Assembly: GCA_017548605.1 (NCBI GenBank)
Contig: JAFYZT010000018.1
Location: 1-64,000 of the forward strand
Length of the DNA: 64,000 nucleotides
From: Prevotella sp.
Lineage (GTDB): Bacteria; Bacteroidota; Bacteroidia; Bacteroidales; Bacteroidaceae
Direction of reading: 5' to 3'
The notes below the pieces were generated by a model that was not told the origin of the DNA, ran no database searches, and saw nothing but the letters and a program-made list of their open reading frames with translations. The position numbers and the translations under genes were made by a program. Each line of letters begins with the position of its first letter. Within the stretch, counting starts at the first letter, position 1. Shown one piece after another: positions 16,017-24,108 of the stretch.

Positions 16017-17921
16017 ATGGAACAAGAAAAATACACCTTACTCAACGACATAAACACCCCTGCCGACCTGAAAAAGCTGAAGGTGGACCAGTTGCCGACC
16101 CTGTGTAAGGAGTTGCGGCAAGACATCGTGGAAGAGTTGTCGGTGAACCCTGGGCATCTGGCTTCCAGTCTTGGTGCCATAGAGATTACCGTGGCCTTGC
16201 ACTATGTTTACGACACCCCTCATGACCGCATTGTATGGGACGTGGGACATCAGGCCTATGGGCACAAGATTCTAACTGGCCGACGAGACTCTTTTTGCAC
16301 CAACCGTAAGTTGCATGGTTTGCGTCCCTTCCCCTCACCCAACGAGAGTGAATACGACTCTTTCATCTGCGGCCACGCCTCCAATTCCATCTCAGCAGCT
16401 CTGGGTATGGCTGTGGCAGCAGAAATGAAGAAAGAAGAGCGCCATGTGGTGGCTGTCATCGGCGATGGAGCCATGAGCGGCGGTCTGGCCTTCGAGGGAA
16501 TAAACAATGTGTCGTCGACCTCCAACGATATCCTCATCATCCTCAATGACAACAATATGAGCATCGACCGTTCCGTCGGTGGCATGAAACAATACCTGCT
16601 CAGCCTGAACACCAACGAAACCTACAACAAGGTACGTTTCAAGGTGTCGAAATGGCTCAACAAACGGGGTATGATGAGTGACGACCGTCGGCACGGCCTC
16701 ATACGTCTGAACAACGCACTGAAATCGGCCATCAGCCACCAGCAGAACGTGTTCGAGGGTATGAACATCCGCTATTTCGGTCCTTTCGACGGTCACGACG
16801 TGAAGAACATCGTTCGTCTGCTCCGCCAGTTAAAGAACATGAAAGGGCCGAAGATGTTGCACTTGCATACCACTAAGGGTAAGGGTTACAAACCTGCTGA
16901 GAAAGCAGCCACCACGTGGCACGCCCCTGGTAAGTTCGATGTGGAAACAGGTGAGCGCAGCGTGAGCAACAACGACAACAAACCACCCCGGTTTCAAGAT
17001 GTATTTGGAGAAACACTGTTGGAACTGGCCGAAAAGAACGAAAGAATTGTCGGCATCACCCCCGCCATGCCCACTGGTTGTTCGATGTGCATCCTTATGG
17101 ACAAGATGCCTGAACGTGCCTTCGATGTGGGTATCGCCGAAGGGCACTCCGTGACCTTTGCTGCCGGACTAGCCAAGGAGGGACTTCAGCCCTTCTGCAA
17201 TATTTACAGTGCCTTTGCCCAACGTGCTTACGACAATATCATCCACGATGCCGCCATCCTTCGATTGCCTGTGGTAATCTGTCTCGACAGGGCTGGATTA
17301 GTCGGTGAAGACGGACCCACTCACCATGGTGCTTTTGACCTGGCCTACTTACGTCCCATCCCCAACCTGACCATCGCCGCACCCCTTGATGAGCATGAGT
17401 TACGCAAGATGATGTACACGGCTCAGTTGCCTGACCATGGTACCTTCGTCATCCGTTATCCCCGTGGCAGGGGAGTCTTGACAGACTGGCGGTGCGAGAT
17501 GGAAGAGATTGCCGTTGGCAAGGGACGTTGTCTGCGAGAAGGGCATGACGTGGCCGTGTTGAGCATCGGTGCTATCGGCAATGAGGTGACCGCTGCCATT
17601 GATGAACTCAACGCAGAACACAGCACCCTTTCCATCGCCCATTATGACATGCGGTTCCTAAAACCCATCGATGAGGATATCCTAACGGAAGCATCACGTT
17701 GCAAGCGCATCATCACCGTGGAAGACGGTGTGAGGAACGGTGGATTGGGTAGTGCCGTAGTGGAATGGCTCTCTGACCACGGTCTGAACATCCCCGTCTG
17801 TCGCATGGGGTTGCCTGATGCCTTCATAGAACACGGTACGGTAGCCGAGTTGCGCGACATTACAGGAATCGACAAACAGCATATCAAGAATGAAATCGTG
17901 CGATTACAGTCTATTAAATAA
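16017..17921 (+). CDS. dxs: 1-deoxy-D-xylulose-5-phosphate synthase
   Basis: Thiamine-diphosphate enzyme that condenses pyruvate and glyceraldehyde 3-phosphate, the first step of the MEP isoprenoid pathway. 634 residues, normal length. Visible: GHLASSLG (His47), [10 protein letters not shown] (His78), the ThDP/Mg site GDGAMSGG (149-156) with NDN (177-179), and the later transketolase pyrimidine-binding region with [12 protein letters not shown] and the C-terminal domain. trkA starts six bases after the stop, and trkH one base after that, so the three form an operon. The pairing of an isoprenoid gene with potassium uptake genes appears to be only positional. Confidence 0.97.
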   Translation: MEQEKYTLLNDINTPADLKKLKVDQLPTLCKELRQDIVEELSVNPGHLASSLGAIEITVALHYVYDTPHDRIVWDVGHQAYGHKILTGRRDSFCTNRKLHGLRPFPSPNESEYDSFICGHASNSISAALGMAVAAEMKKEERHVVAVIGDGAMSGGLAFEGINNVSSTSNDILIILNDNNMSIDRSVGGMKQYLLSLNTNETYNKVRFKVSKWLNKRGMMSDDRRHGLIRLNNALKSAISHQQNVFEGMNIRYFGPFDGHDVKNIVRLLRQLKNMKGPKMLHLHTTKGKGYKPAEKAATTWHAPGKFDVETGERSVSNNDNKPPRFQDVFGETLLELAEKNERIVGITPAMPTGCSMCILMDKMPERAFDVGIAEGHSVTFAAGLAKEGLQPFCNIYSAFAQRAYDNIIHDAAILRLPVVICLDRAGLVGEDGPTHHGAFDLAYLRPIPNLTIAAPLDEHELRKMMYTAQLPDHGTFVIRYPRGRGVLTDWRCEMEEIAVGKGRCLREGHDVAVLSIGAIGNEVTAAIDELNAEHSTLSIAHYDMRFLKPIDEDILTEASRCKRIITVEDGVRNGGLGSAVVEWLSDHGLNIPVCRMGLPDAFIEHGTVAELRDITGIDKQHIKNEIVRLQSIK

Positions 17922-17927
17922 ATTGAC

Positions 17928-19274
17928 ATGAAAATCATCATTGCAGGCGCACACGCCATAGGAAGCCACCTGGCCAAGTTACTCTCAAGAACTAACCAAG
18001 ATGTGGTACTCATCGATGATGACGAGGAGCGGTTGGCCAATGTGAGCGGTGACTATGACCTTATGACGCTCCATGCCTCTCCCACCAGCGTAAGAGCTCT
18101 CAAAGAAGCCGGTGCCGAAGATGCCGACCTGTTCATCGGTGTCACTCTTGACGAGAGCGTCAACCTGAACAGCTGCATCCTCGCCCATGCCGTGGGCGCC
18201 AAACGTACCGTTGCCCGCATGGATAACTACGAATATTCTGACGACAGCTACAAAGAATTTTTCAAGCAGTTAGGTGTTGATTCACTCATCTATCCCGAGA
18301 TTCTGGCCGCCCGCGACATCACCAACGGCTTGAAGATGAGTTGGGTGCGCCAGCGGTGGGACGTGCATGATGGAGCCTTGGTAATGCTTGGTATCAAGTT
18401 GCGAGAAAGCTGCGAGATACTGAACCAACCCCTCAAACAGCTCTGCGGACCACAAGATCCCTATCATATTGTGGCCATTAAACGCGGTGGCGACACCATT
18501 ATCCCTGGTGGCGACGACGAGCTGAAGCTCTATGACCTGGCCTATTTCATGACCACGAAGAACTATATCCCCTATATCCGCAAAATCGTGGGCAAGGAAC
18601 ATTATGTTGACGTGAAGAACGTGATGATGATGGGTGGAGGCAAGACCGCCATCCGCGCCGCCACTACGATGCCCGAATATATGGACGTGAAGATAATTGA
18701 GAGTGACGAGGAACAATGTCACCGTCTGAATGAAGAGATTGACACCGATCATGCCATGGTTATCCACGGTGATGGACGTGACCTGTCGCTGCTCATGGAA
18801 GAAGGCATCAAGAACACCCAAGCCTTCGTGGCCCTCACTGGTAACGCTGAGGCCAACATTCTTGCCTGCCTCACAGCCAAGCGGTTAGGCGTGCGCAAGA
18901 CAGTGGCCATGGTGGAGAATTTCGACTATGTGAGTATGGCCGAGAGTCTCGACATCGGCACCATCGTCAACAAAAAAGCGTTGGCCGCCAGCTACATCTA
19001 TCAGATGATGCTCGATGTGGACGTGCAGAATATCCGTTTCTTGATGACCGCTAATGCCGACGTGGCCGAGTTTACGGCTCAGCAAGGCTCTAAGGTGACG
19101 CGCAAAAGAGTTTTCGAACTGGGGTTGCCCAAGGGAGCCACTATCGGCGGTCTTGTGCGCCATGGAGTGGGACAGTTGGTGAGCGGTGGTACACAGATAG
19201 AGGCCGGCGACACCGTGGTGGTATTCTGCCATGAAGTGAACATGAAGAAAATAGAGAAATATTTCAAGGACTGA
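17928..19274 (+). CDS. trkA: Trk potassium uptake regulatory subunit TrkA
   Basis: Cytoplasmic nucleotide-gated partner of the TrkH channel. 448 residues, the standard tandem RCK arrangement: first Rossmann fold from residue 1 (IIAGAHAIGSHLAKLL) with its C-terminal lobe, then a second Rossmann fold near 225-340 (VKNVMMMGGGKTAI) and second lobe. In the family NAD(H) or ATP binding controls potassium flux. It is six bases after dxs and one base before trkH, strongly suggesting translational coupling with trkH. Confidence 0.95.
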   Translation: MKIIIAGAHAIGSHLAKLLSRTNQDVVLIDDDEERLANVSGDYDLMTLHASPTSVRALKEAGAEDADLFIGVTLDESVNLNSCILAHAVGAKRTVARMDNYEYSDDSYKEFFKQLGVDSLIYPEILAARDITNGLKMSWVRQRWDVHDGALVMLGIKLRESCEILNQPLKQLCGPQDPYHIVAIKRGGDTIIPGGDDELKLYDLAYFMTTKNYIPYIRKIVGKEHYVDVKNVMMMGGGKTAIRAATTMPEYMDVKIIESDEEQCHRLNEEIDTDHAMVIHGDGRDLSLLMEEGIKNTQAFVALTGNAEANILACLTAKRLGVRKTVAMVENFDYVSMAESLDIGTIVNKKALAASYIYQMMLDVDVQNIRFLMTANADVAEFTAQQGSKVTRKRVFELGLPKGATIGGLVRHGVGQLVSGGTQIEAGDTVVVFCHEVNMKKIEKYFKD

Positions 19275-19275
19275 G

Positions 19276-20733
19276 ATGATCAACGGCCGCCTGATATACA
19301 AGGTTTTGGGTTCACTGCTCCTATTGGAAGCCGTGTTCATGAGTTGGTGTGTCATCATGGCTTTCTGCTATGGCGAGAAGGATGCCATCCCTTTCCTCAT
19401 CTCCACTGTTATTACTACGGCTGCCGGCATATTTCTGAAATACCGAGGTAAAGATGCCACCAACGATATGAACCGCCGCGATGCCTATTTGGTTGTTACG
19501 CTCACGTGGTTGGTTTTCAGTATCTTTGGTTCCATACCCTATATGTTAAGCGGTATCCTGGTGAACCCCACCGATGCCTTTTTTGAGACGATGTCGGGCT
19601 TCACGACCACCGGTGCATCGGTTATCAACGATGTGGAGCACTCCCTCTCCCACTCTATCCTTTTCTGGCGTTCGCTGTCACAATGGGTGGGCGGTCTGGG
19701 TATCGTGTTCTTCACTATCGCCGTGCTGCCCTCGATGGTAGGCGGAAGCATGAAAGTGTTCTCTGCCGAAGCCACGGGCCCGATGCGTGCGAAGATGCAC
19801 CCGCGCCTGAGCACCAATGCCAAGTGGATATGGACAGTGTATCTGGTTCTCACCATCGCCTGCTGTCTTGCTTTCTTCTTCGGTGGTATGGATTGGTTTA
19901 GCAGTATCAATTACGCCATGACCACCACGGCCACAGGCGGTTTTTCCATTCACAACGACAGCATCGGCCATTTCAATTCGCCCCTGATAGAATACATCGG
20001 CATATTATTCCAGTTCCTTGCCGGCATAAATTTCACTGTTATCTACATGTCCATCTTCAAAGGCAAGATCAAGCAGTTGTTACGGAATTCCGAAGTGAAG
20101 TTCTACTGTCTGCTGCTGCTCATCGCCACAGTGTGGATTGGTTTGCTATTGCTCACCCGCAACGGCTATGATGTAGAGCATGCCTTTCGCAGTTCGCTCT
20201 TCCAAGTGGTGTCGTTCATCACCACCACTGGTATTTTCTGCGATGACGTGGGTCTGTGGCCCCACCTCACATGGCTCATTTTGGCCATCGTGATGTTCAT
20301 CGGCGCCTGTGCCGGCAGTACGAGCGGTGGATTTAAGAGTGTTCGTGCCCTGATGATTTTGCGTGTGCTTCAGAACGAGCTGCGGCGCATCCTTCACCCC
20401 CGTGCCGTGCTGCCCGTGAAAATCAACGGTCAGAGCATTCCTGCCGCCCAGATTAACAATCTGCTGGCGTTTCTCGCCTTATATGTCATGGCCTGCTTCG
20501 CCACTGCCGCGCTGATGACCGGCATCGGGCTCGACAGTGCCAACTCGATGGTCATCGCGCTCAGTTGCATCAGCAATGTGGGTCTACCCCTAGATGTCAT
20601 CGGTCCCGACTTCACGTGGGGTGCACTGCCAGCACTTGTAAAATGGATATGCTCAGTGCTCATGCTCATGGGGCGTCTTGAGATTTTCAGTGTGATAGTG
20701 CTCTTTACCCGCTCGTTCTGGAAAGACAACTGA
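19276..20733 (+). CDS. trkH: Trk potassium transporter, channel subunit TrkH
   Basis: 485 residues with about ten hydrophobic segments, typical of SKT-superfamily TrkH/KtrB. Selectivity-filter-like loops are visible: SGFTTTGASV, TTTATGGFS, ITTTGIF and SCISNVGLP. Inner-membrane protein that imports K+ with TrkA, directly upstream. It ends the dxs-trkA-trkH operon and is followed by a 100-base stretch of short AT-rich direct repeats before manA. Confidence 0.95.
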   Translation: MINGRLIYKVLGSLLLLEAVFMSWCVIMAFCYGEKDAIPFLISTVITTAAGIFLKYRGKDATNDMNRRDAYLVVTLTWLVFSIFGSIPYMLSGILVNPTDAFFETMSGFTTTGASVINDVEHSLSHSILFWRSLSQWVGGLGIVFFTIAVLPSMVGGSMKVFSAEATGPMRAKMHPRLSTNAKWIWTVYLVLTIACCLAFFFGGMDWFSSINYAMTTTATGGFSIHNDSIGHFNSPLIEYIGILFQFLAGINFTVIYMSIFKGKIKQLLRNSEVKFYCLLLLIATVWIGLLLLTRNGYDVEHAFRSSLFQVVSFITTTGIFCDDVGLWPHLTWLILAIVMFIGACAGSTSGGFKSVRALMILRVLQNELRRILHPRAVLPVKINGQSIPAAQINNLLAFLALYVMACFATAALMTGIGLDSANSMVIALSCISNVGLPLDVIGPDFTWGALPALVKWICSVLMLMGRLEIFSVIVLFTRSFWKDN

Positions 20734-20836
20734 GAATGTGGAATTTTGATTGTTGAATTTTGAATTGTCGCTTCGCGATGAAGTATAATCAATGAAGAAT
20801 TCGTAACTCGTAACTCGAAACTCATAAACTATATAT
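20734..20836. repeat. AT-rich intergenic short direct repeats
   Basis: Runs of TTGAATTTTGAATT-like and CGTAACTCGTAACTCGAAAC units. Similar low-complexity text recurs at 26815-26847, 45228-45318 and 63255-63305. No promoter of the TAnnTTTG form was clear here. Confidence 0.5.
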
Positions 20837-21796
20837 ATGATTTTCAAATTCAAACCAATATTGAAATCCACCCTTTGGGGAGGTGACAAGATAGTGCCAT
20901 TTAAGCATTTAGAGAGCGACCAACAACAAGTGGGCGAGAGTTGGGAAATCTCTGGTGTGGAAGGATACGAGACTGTCGTGAGCGGCGGTCCCCACAAAGG
21001 CCAACCACTGAATTCCCTATTGCACGAGATGAAAGGCCTATTAGTGGGTGCCGAGAATTACCGTCGTTTCGGCGATGAGTTCCCCCTGCTTATCAAATTT
21101 ATTGATGCTCGCCAAGATTTGTCTATCCAGGTACATCCCAACGACGAGATTGCCCAACGCCAAGGCAAGGGTCATGGGAAGACAGAGATGTGGTATGTAA
21201 TGGAGAGTGAGCCGATGGCACAGCTATACTGTGGTCTGCGTCAGGCCATCACACCCGAACGATATGAGGAGATGGTAGCCAATGATACCATTGTTGATGC
21301 CATAGCCAAGTACAATGTGAAGGAAGGTGACGTGTTTTTCCTGCCTGCCGGGCGCATCCACGCCATCGGTCCAGGTTGTTTCCTGACCGAGATACAACAG
21401 ACGAGTGACGTGACCTACCGCATCTATGATTACAAACGCAAAGACAAAAACGGCAACTACCGTGAGTTGCACACCCGCGAGGCAGCCGAATGTATCGACT
21501 ATCATGTGGAGAGCAATTACCGCACTGAATATGTGCCACGTAAGAACCAAGGCGTGACACTGTTGCAATGCCCCCATTTCAACACTGCCGTCTACGACCT
21601 TAATGAGCCGATGATACTCGACTACAGCGAATTGGACAGTTTTGTTATCCTTATCGCCCTGCGTGGCGAAGGCACATTGACAGATGATGAAGGAAACGAA
21701 GTGTCATTCCAGATGGGTGACACCCTGTTATTGCCTGCTACCACACAGAGCGTGGATGTGAAGGGCACCGTAAAATTCTTGGAAACATACGTTTAG
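20837..21796 (+). CDS. manA: type I mannose-6-phosphate isomerase
   Basis: Zinc enzyme interconverting mannose 6-phosphate and fructose 6-phosphate, feeding mannose catabolism or GDP-mannose synthesis. 319 residues, the short class found in Bacteroidetes and Firmicutes. The four expected metal ligands are visible: Gln98 and His100 in IQVHPND, Glu117 in GKTEMWY, His175 in AGRIHAIG. The ATG at 20837 begins the conserved MIFKFKPILKSTLWGG. It converges with the DUF4435 gene, 23 bases between stops; I see no terminator there. Confidence 0.95.
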   Translation: MIFKFKPILKSTLWGGDKIVPFKHLESDQQQVGESWEISGVEGYETVVSGGPHKGQPLNSLLHEMKGLLVGAENYRRFGDEFPLLIKFIDARQDLSIQVHPNDEIAQRQGKGHGKTEMWYVMESEPMAQLYCGLRQAITPERYEEMVANDTIVDAIAKYNVKEGDVFFLPAGRIHAIGPGCFLTEIQQTSDVTYRIYDYKRKDKNGNYRELHTREAAECIDYHVESNYRTEYVPRKNQGVTLLQCPHFNTAVYDLNEPMILDYSELDSFVILIALRGEGTLTDDEGNEVSFQMGDTLLLPATTQSVDVKGTVKFLETYV

Positions 21797-21819
21797 GGCA
21801 CCTACCCAAACGCTTTACA

Positions 21820-22887
21820 CTACAAGGCATCCAATGTTGACGAGAGTTCAGCGACAGCATTTGATGCCTGTTCTTTTGCCGAAGGGCTTTTTCCTTTCCC
21901 TATGAGAAACCTACGTATATCTTCCTTCAAACGGAGGTAAGGTTCCGAATGGAAATAGCCGGTATTTTTCTTGAGCATCGAGACCACTTGTTCTATGCTA
22001 TGCGTATAACACGATAGTTCATTATGCATCTGCGTACTATGGACTGCCTTATGGCGTATTTCCATCTCGCGGTCACGACGCAGACGGTCACAAATCTTGT
22101 TCATCATAGGCAGCGTCACCTTATCGAAGAGATGATGGCCCTGAATATAGAGATAAGCCGTGTCGGCAGTAACGCCGAGCTCTTTCAAACTATCCTTGGT
22201 GGCAAGGAAAGACTCTTTGGCATCGGGGTTCTCCTCCTGCAGTTGTCGCACCTTACGCCCCACTTTCTTGCGAACATTCATGATGCCACGCAAGGGGTCC
22301 TGCAGATTGAAATTGCCCGTTTCTATCACGCGGTTGAAGTCGGTCATGGTGAAGTCACCATAATGATTGGTTCGGTAGAGCATGATGTTCCACACAAAGA
22401 GTGGGAATATGGCTTGGGAGAAGAGTTTGAAATATTCCTCGAAATCCACCATTACCCGATCGTTGAGTGTCACCATTACGCACACATCGTGCAGCGAGGG
22501 CGCATAGCACTGGTAGTTCTCGATGGCATAAACATAAGTATGAAACACGTATGGACTCTCGATAATCTGTCTTGATACGGCTGTAGCCCCTTGAATGAGG
22601 AAATCGTAGTCAGCATCTACACATGCTATCATATTCTTGCCCACCTTGTCCCTGACCAGGTTCATTAGTACCTGTTTCTTTCCTTTCGACAGGTTGATCT
22701 TCGAAGGGAGCATCACCTCGAAATAACGTTTATCATTCTCGAACTCACTGAGCACCATCCGCCAGAAGAACACATCGTCGTAGCTCTCCACATAAGCCAC
22801 GATGCGTTGGCGCGCCTGTTTGGACCTCATACGGTTAGCCGCGCTGATATAATCCGACGAAAGGTTGTCACCCAGTCTCTTTCCCAT
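21820..22887 (-). CDS. DUF4435 protein, TOPRIM-like, AriB-like partner of an ATPase
   Basis: 355 residues. The N-terminal part matches the DUF4435 pattern and looks TOPRIM-like: IVAYVESYDDVFFW places an acidic residue (Glu34) after a beta-strand, and MIACVDADYDFL gives the DxD pair Asp91/Asp93, followed by AIENYQCYAPSL. DUF4435 is the family of AriB, effector of the PARIS anti-phage system, where it pairs with an AAA ATPase. Here the ATPase stop and this ATG overlap by one base (TGATG), so the two are translationally coupled. Nuclease activity is inferred from family knowledge and was not shown. Ordinary composition argues for long residence. A housekeeping DNA-metabolism role is the alternative. 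Confidence 0.8.
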   Translation of the reverse strand: MGKRLGDNLSSDYISAANRMRSKQARQRIVAYVESYDDVFFWRMVLSEFENDKRYFEVMLPSKINLSKGKKQVLMNLVRDKVGKNMIACVDADYDFLIQGATAVSRQIIESPYVFHTYVYAIENYQCYAPSLHDVCVMVTLNDRVMVDFEEYFKLFSQAIFPLFVWNIMLYRTNHYGDFTMTDFNRVIETGNFNLQDPLRGIMNVRKKVGRKVRQLQEENPDAKESFLATKDSLKELGVTADTAYLYIQGHHLFDKVTLPMMNKICDRLRRDREMEIRHKAVHSTQMHNELSCYTHSIEQVVSMLKKNTGYFHSEPYLRLKEDIRRFLIGKGKSPSAKEQASNAVAELSSTLDAL

Positions 22888-23708
22888 CAGTCAACGTCAG
22901 TAATGTCCGACACTTCCGTCACACTGTCTAACCAGCCATTCATAATGATGGCAGGTGAGTGGGTGGTCAGAATAATTTGCACATGGGGATTCAGTTCGAG
23001 CACCAAGTCAATGAGGCGTTTCTGCCATTCCACGTGCAAACTAACCTCTGGCTCATCCATGAACAGCACATAGTCCTCCCCGTCTTGGACCAGCACGGTG
23101 AGCATGATGGCCAGAATCTGTTTCTCACCGCTGGAGAGTTGATAAGGTACCAGTGTCTCGCCGATTTGAGAGAAACGTATCTCATTCTCTGTGCGCACAA
23201 TTTTCTTTCCCGTGTCAGCGAACAGTTCATCAATGATATCTTGGAAACGTTTTTTGGGCTCCGATATGTCCTGTGCTTGTTGCGCAGCATCGGGAGCACC
23301 ACTCTGCAGTACCTGGATGATACGATTACCCATGTTCACCTGATAGTCAAGGTATTTTCGTTGTAACTTAAACAGTTGCCAGTCGAGCTCCGTAGCCAGT
23401 GACAGATCCATCTTTCCTATCATGTCGTTACTCATGAGCGGCCGGTCGAAGGAACGAATCACGTCGTATCGTATCCACTTCGCCTCAGCGGGATAAACCT
23501 TCAGGTGTACTCCCTTAAGCATGTGGGAAGGGAATTCTCCGCCCGCCGACAGTCCTTTCACTACCTTATTGATAATAGTGCTCTTTCCCATACCGTTGAC
23601 ACCGCTCAGGATATTCACCCGTCGGTCGAGCCTCCACTTAATGTGTTTCTTGCCGCTCCACAGCGAGTCAATCTCTATCTCTTCTATGTATTCCGCGTAT
23701 TTCTGCAT
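22887..23708 (-). CDS. ABC/SMC-like AAA ATPase paired with DUF4435 (AriA/OLD-like)
   Basis: 273 residues with complete ABC-type ATPase motifs: Walker A GVNGMGKS (36-43), signature LSSGEKQ (191-197), Walker B LFMDEPEVSLH (Asp218/Glu219) and the switch histidine in TTHSP (His250). There is no membrane segment. The insert between Walker A and the signature is only ~150 residues, so this is a compact member of the AAA_21/OLD group and lacks the long coiled coil of SMC/Rad50. It is first gene of a two-gene operon with DUF4435, as in PARIS (AriA-AriB) and other split OLD-like systems. It would act as sensor or scaffold for the effector. PARIS AriA proteins are usually longer, so this is at most a divergent or minimal form. 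Confidence 0.85.
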   Translation of the reverse strand: MQKYAEYIEEIEIDSLWSGKKHIKWRLDRRVNILSGVNGMGKSTIINKVVKGLSAGGEFPSHMLKGVHLKVYPAEAKWIRYDVIRSFDRPLMSNDMIGKMDLSLATELDWQLFKLQRKYLDYQVNMGNRIIQVLQSGAPDAAQQAQDISEPKKRFQDIIDELFADTGKKIVRTENEIRFSQIGETLVPYQLSSGEKQILAIMLTVLVQDGEDYVLFMDEPEVSLHVEWQKRLIDLVLELNPHVQIILTTHSPAIIMNGWLDSVTEVSDITDVD

Positions 23709-23755
23709 GTTAAGTAAAAGGTTAATGGATAAAGGTGAACATATCTTGTCCAGTG

Positions 23756-23763
23756 CAAATATA
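23756..23763 (-). promoter_or_regulatory. promoter -7 box of the ATPase-DUF4435 pair
   Basis: TATATTTG on the minus strand, about 48 bases before the ATPase ATG; no clear -33 box. Confidence 0.45.
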
Positions 23764-23825
23764 ACGTTTTTTTCGGAAAATGTACTCTTTTGACCACATT
23801 TTTACAAAGTTATCGAAAAAAGTCG

Positions 23826-23833
23826 TATCTTTG
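23826..23833 (+). promoter_or_regulatory. susC promoter -7 box
   Basis: TATCTTTG on the plus strand with a weak TTTA 21 bases upstream. Predicted start near 23840 leaves an unusually long leader of about 270 bases. Confidence 0.55.
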
Positions 23834-24108
23834 CCTACGAGATGAGAATATAAAATATTGAAAAATCTTTCCAGAGAATACCATCTCAGGGGCATTATTA
23901 GCCTTTGGCCTTTGTACGTAGCACAAACCTCATGCGACAATAAAAGAAGGTTTGCTTCCCATTTGTCGCAAAAAGAATGTCTTGTCGCATCAAGTTGAAG
24001 AAAAAGATGAAGAAACACTATTACGTGTACGGAATACACTATTACCTTTGACAACGAATTATCATAAACCCACCTATAACGTGATTAACAAACTTACATT
24101 TTTACCGG

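Larger units (their letters stand above)
23709..24108 (+). promoter_or_regulatory. 400-base gene-free region; long susC leader with alternative hairpins
   Basis: No credible coding frame. It holds divergent promoters (23756-23763 minus, 23826-23833 plus). Within the plus-strand leader TGCGACAA (23933-23940) can pair with either of two identical downstream elements TTGTCGCA (23963-23970 or 23982-23989), giving mutually exclusive stems. This may serve regulation, but no known riboswitch was recognised. Confidence 0.45.

Noticed and set aside
23722-24054. 110-residue minus-strand frame upstream of susC
   Set aside because: It overlaps the divergent promoters and leader hairpins, lacks a signal or domain, and has weak composition.
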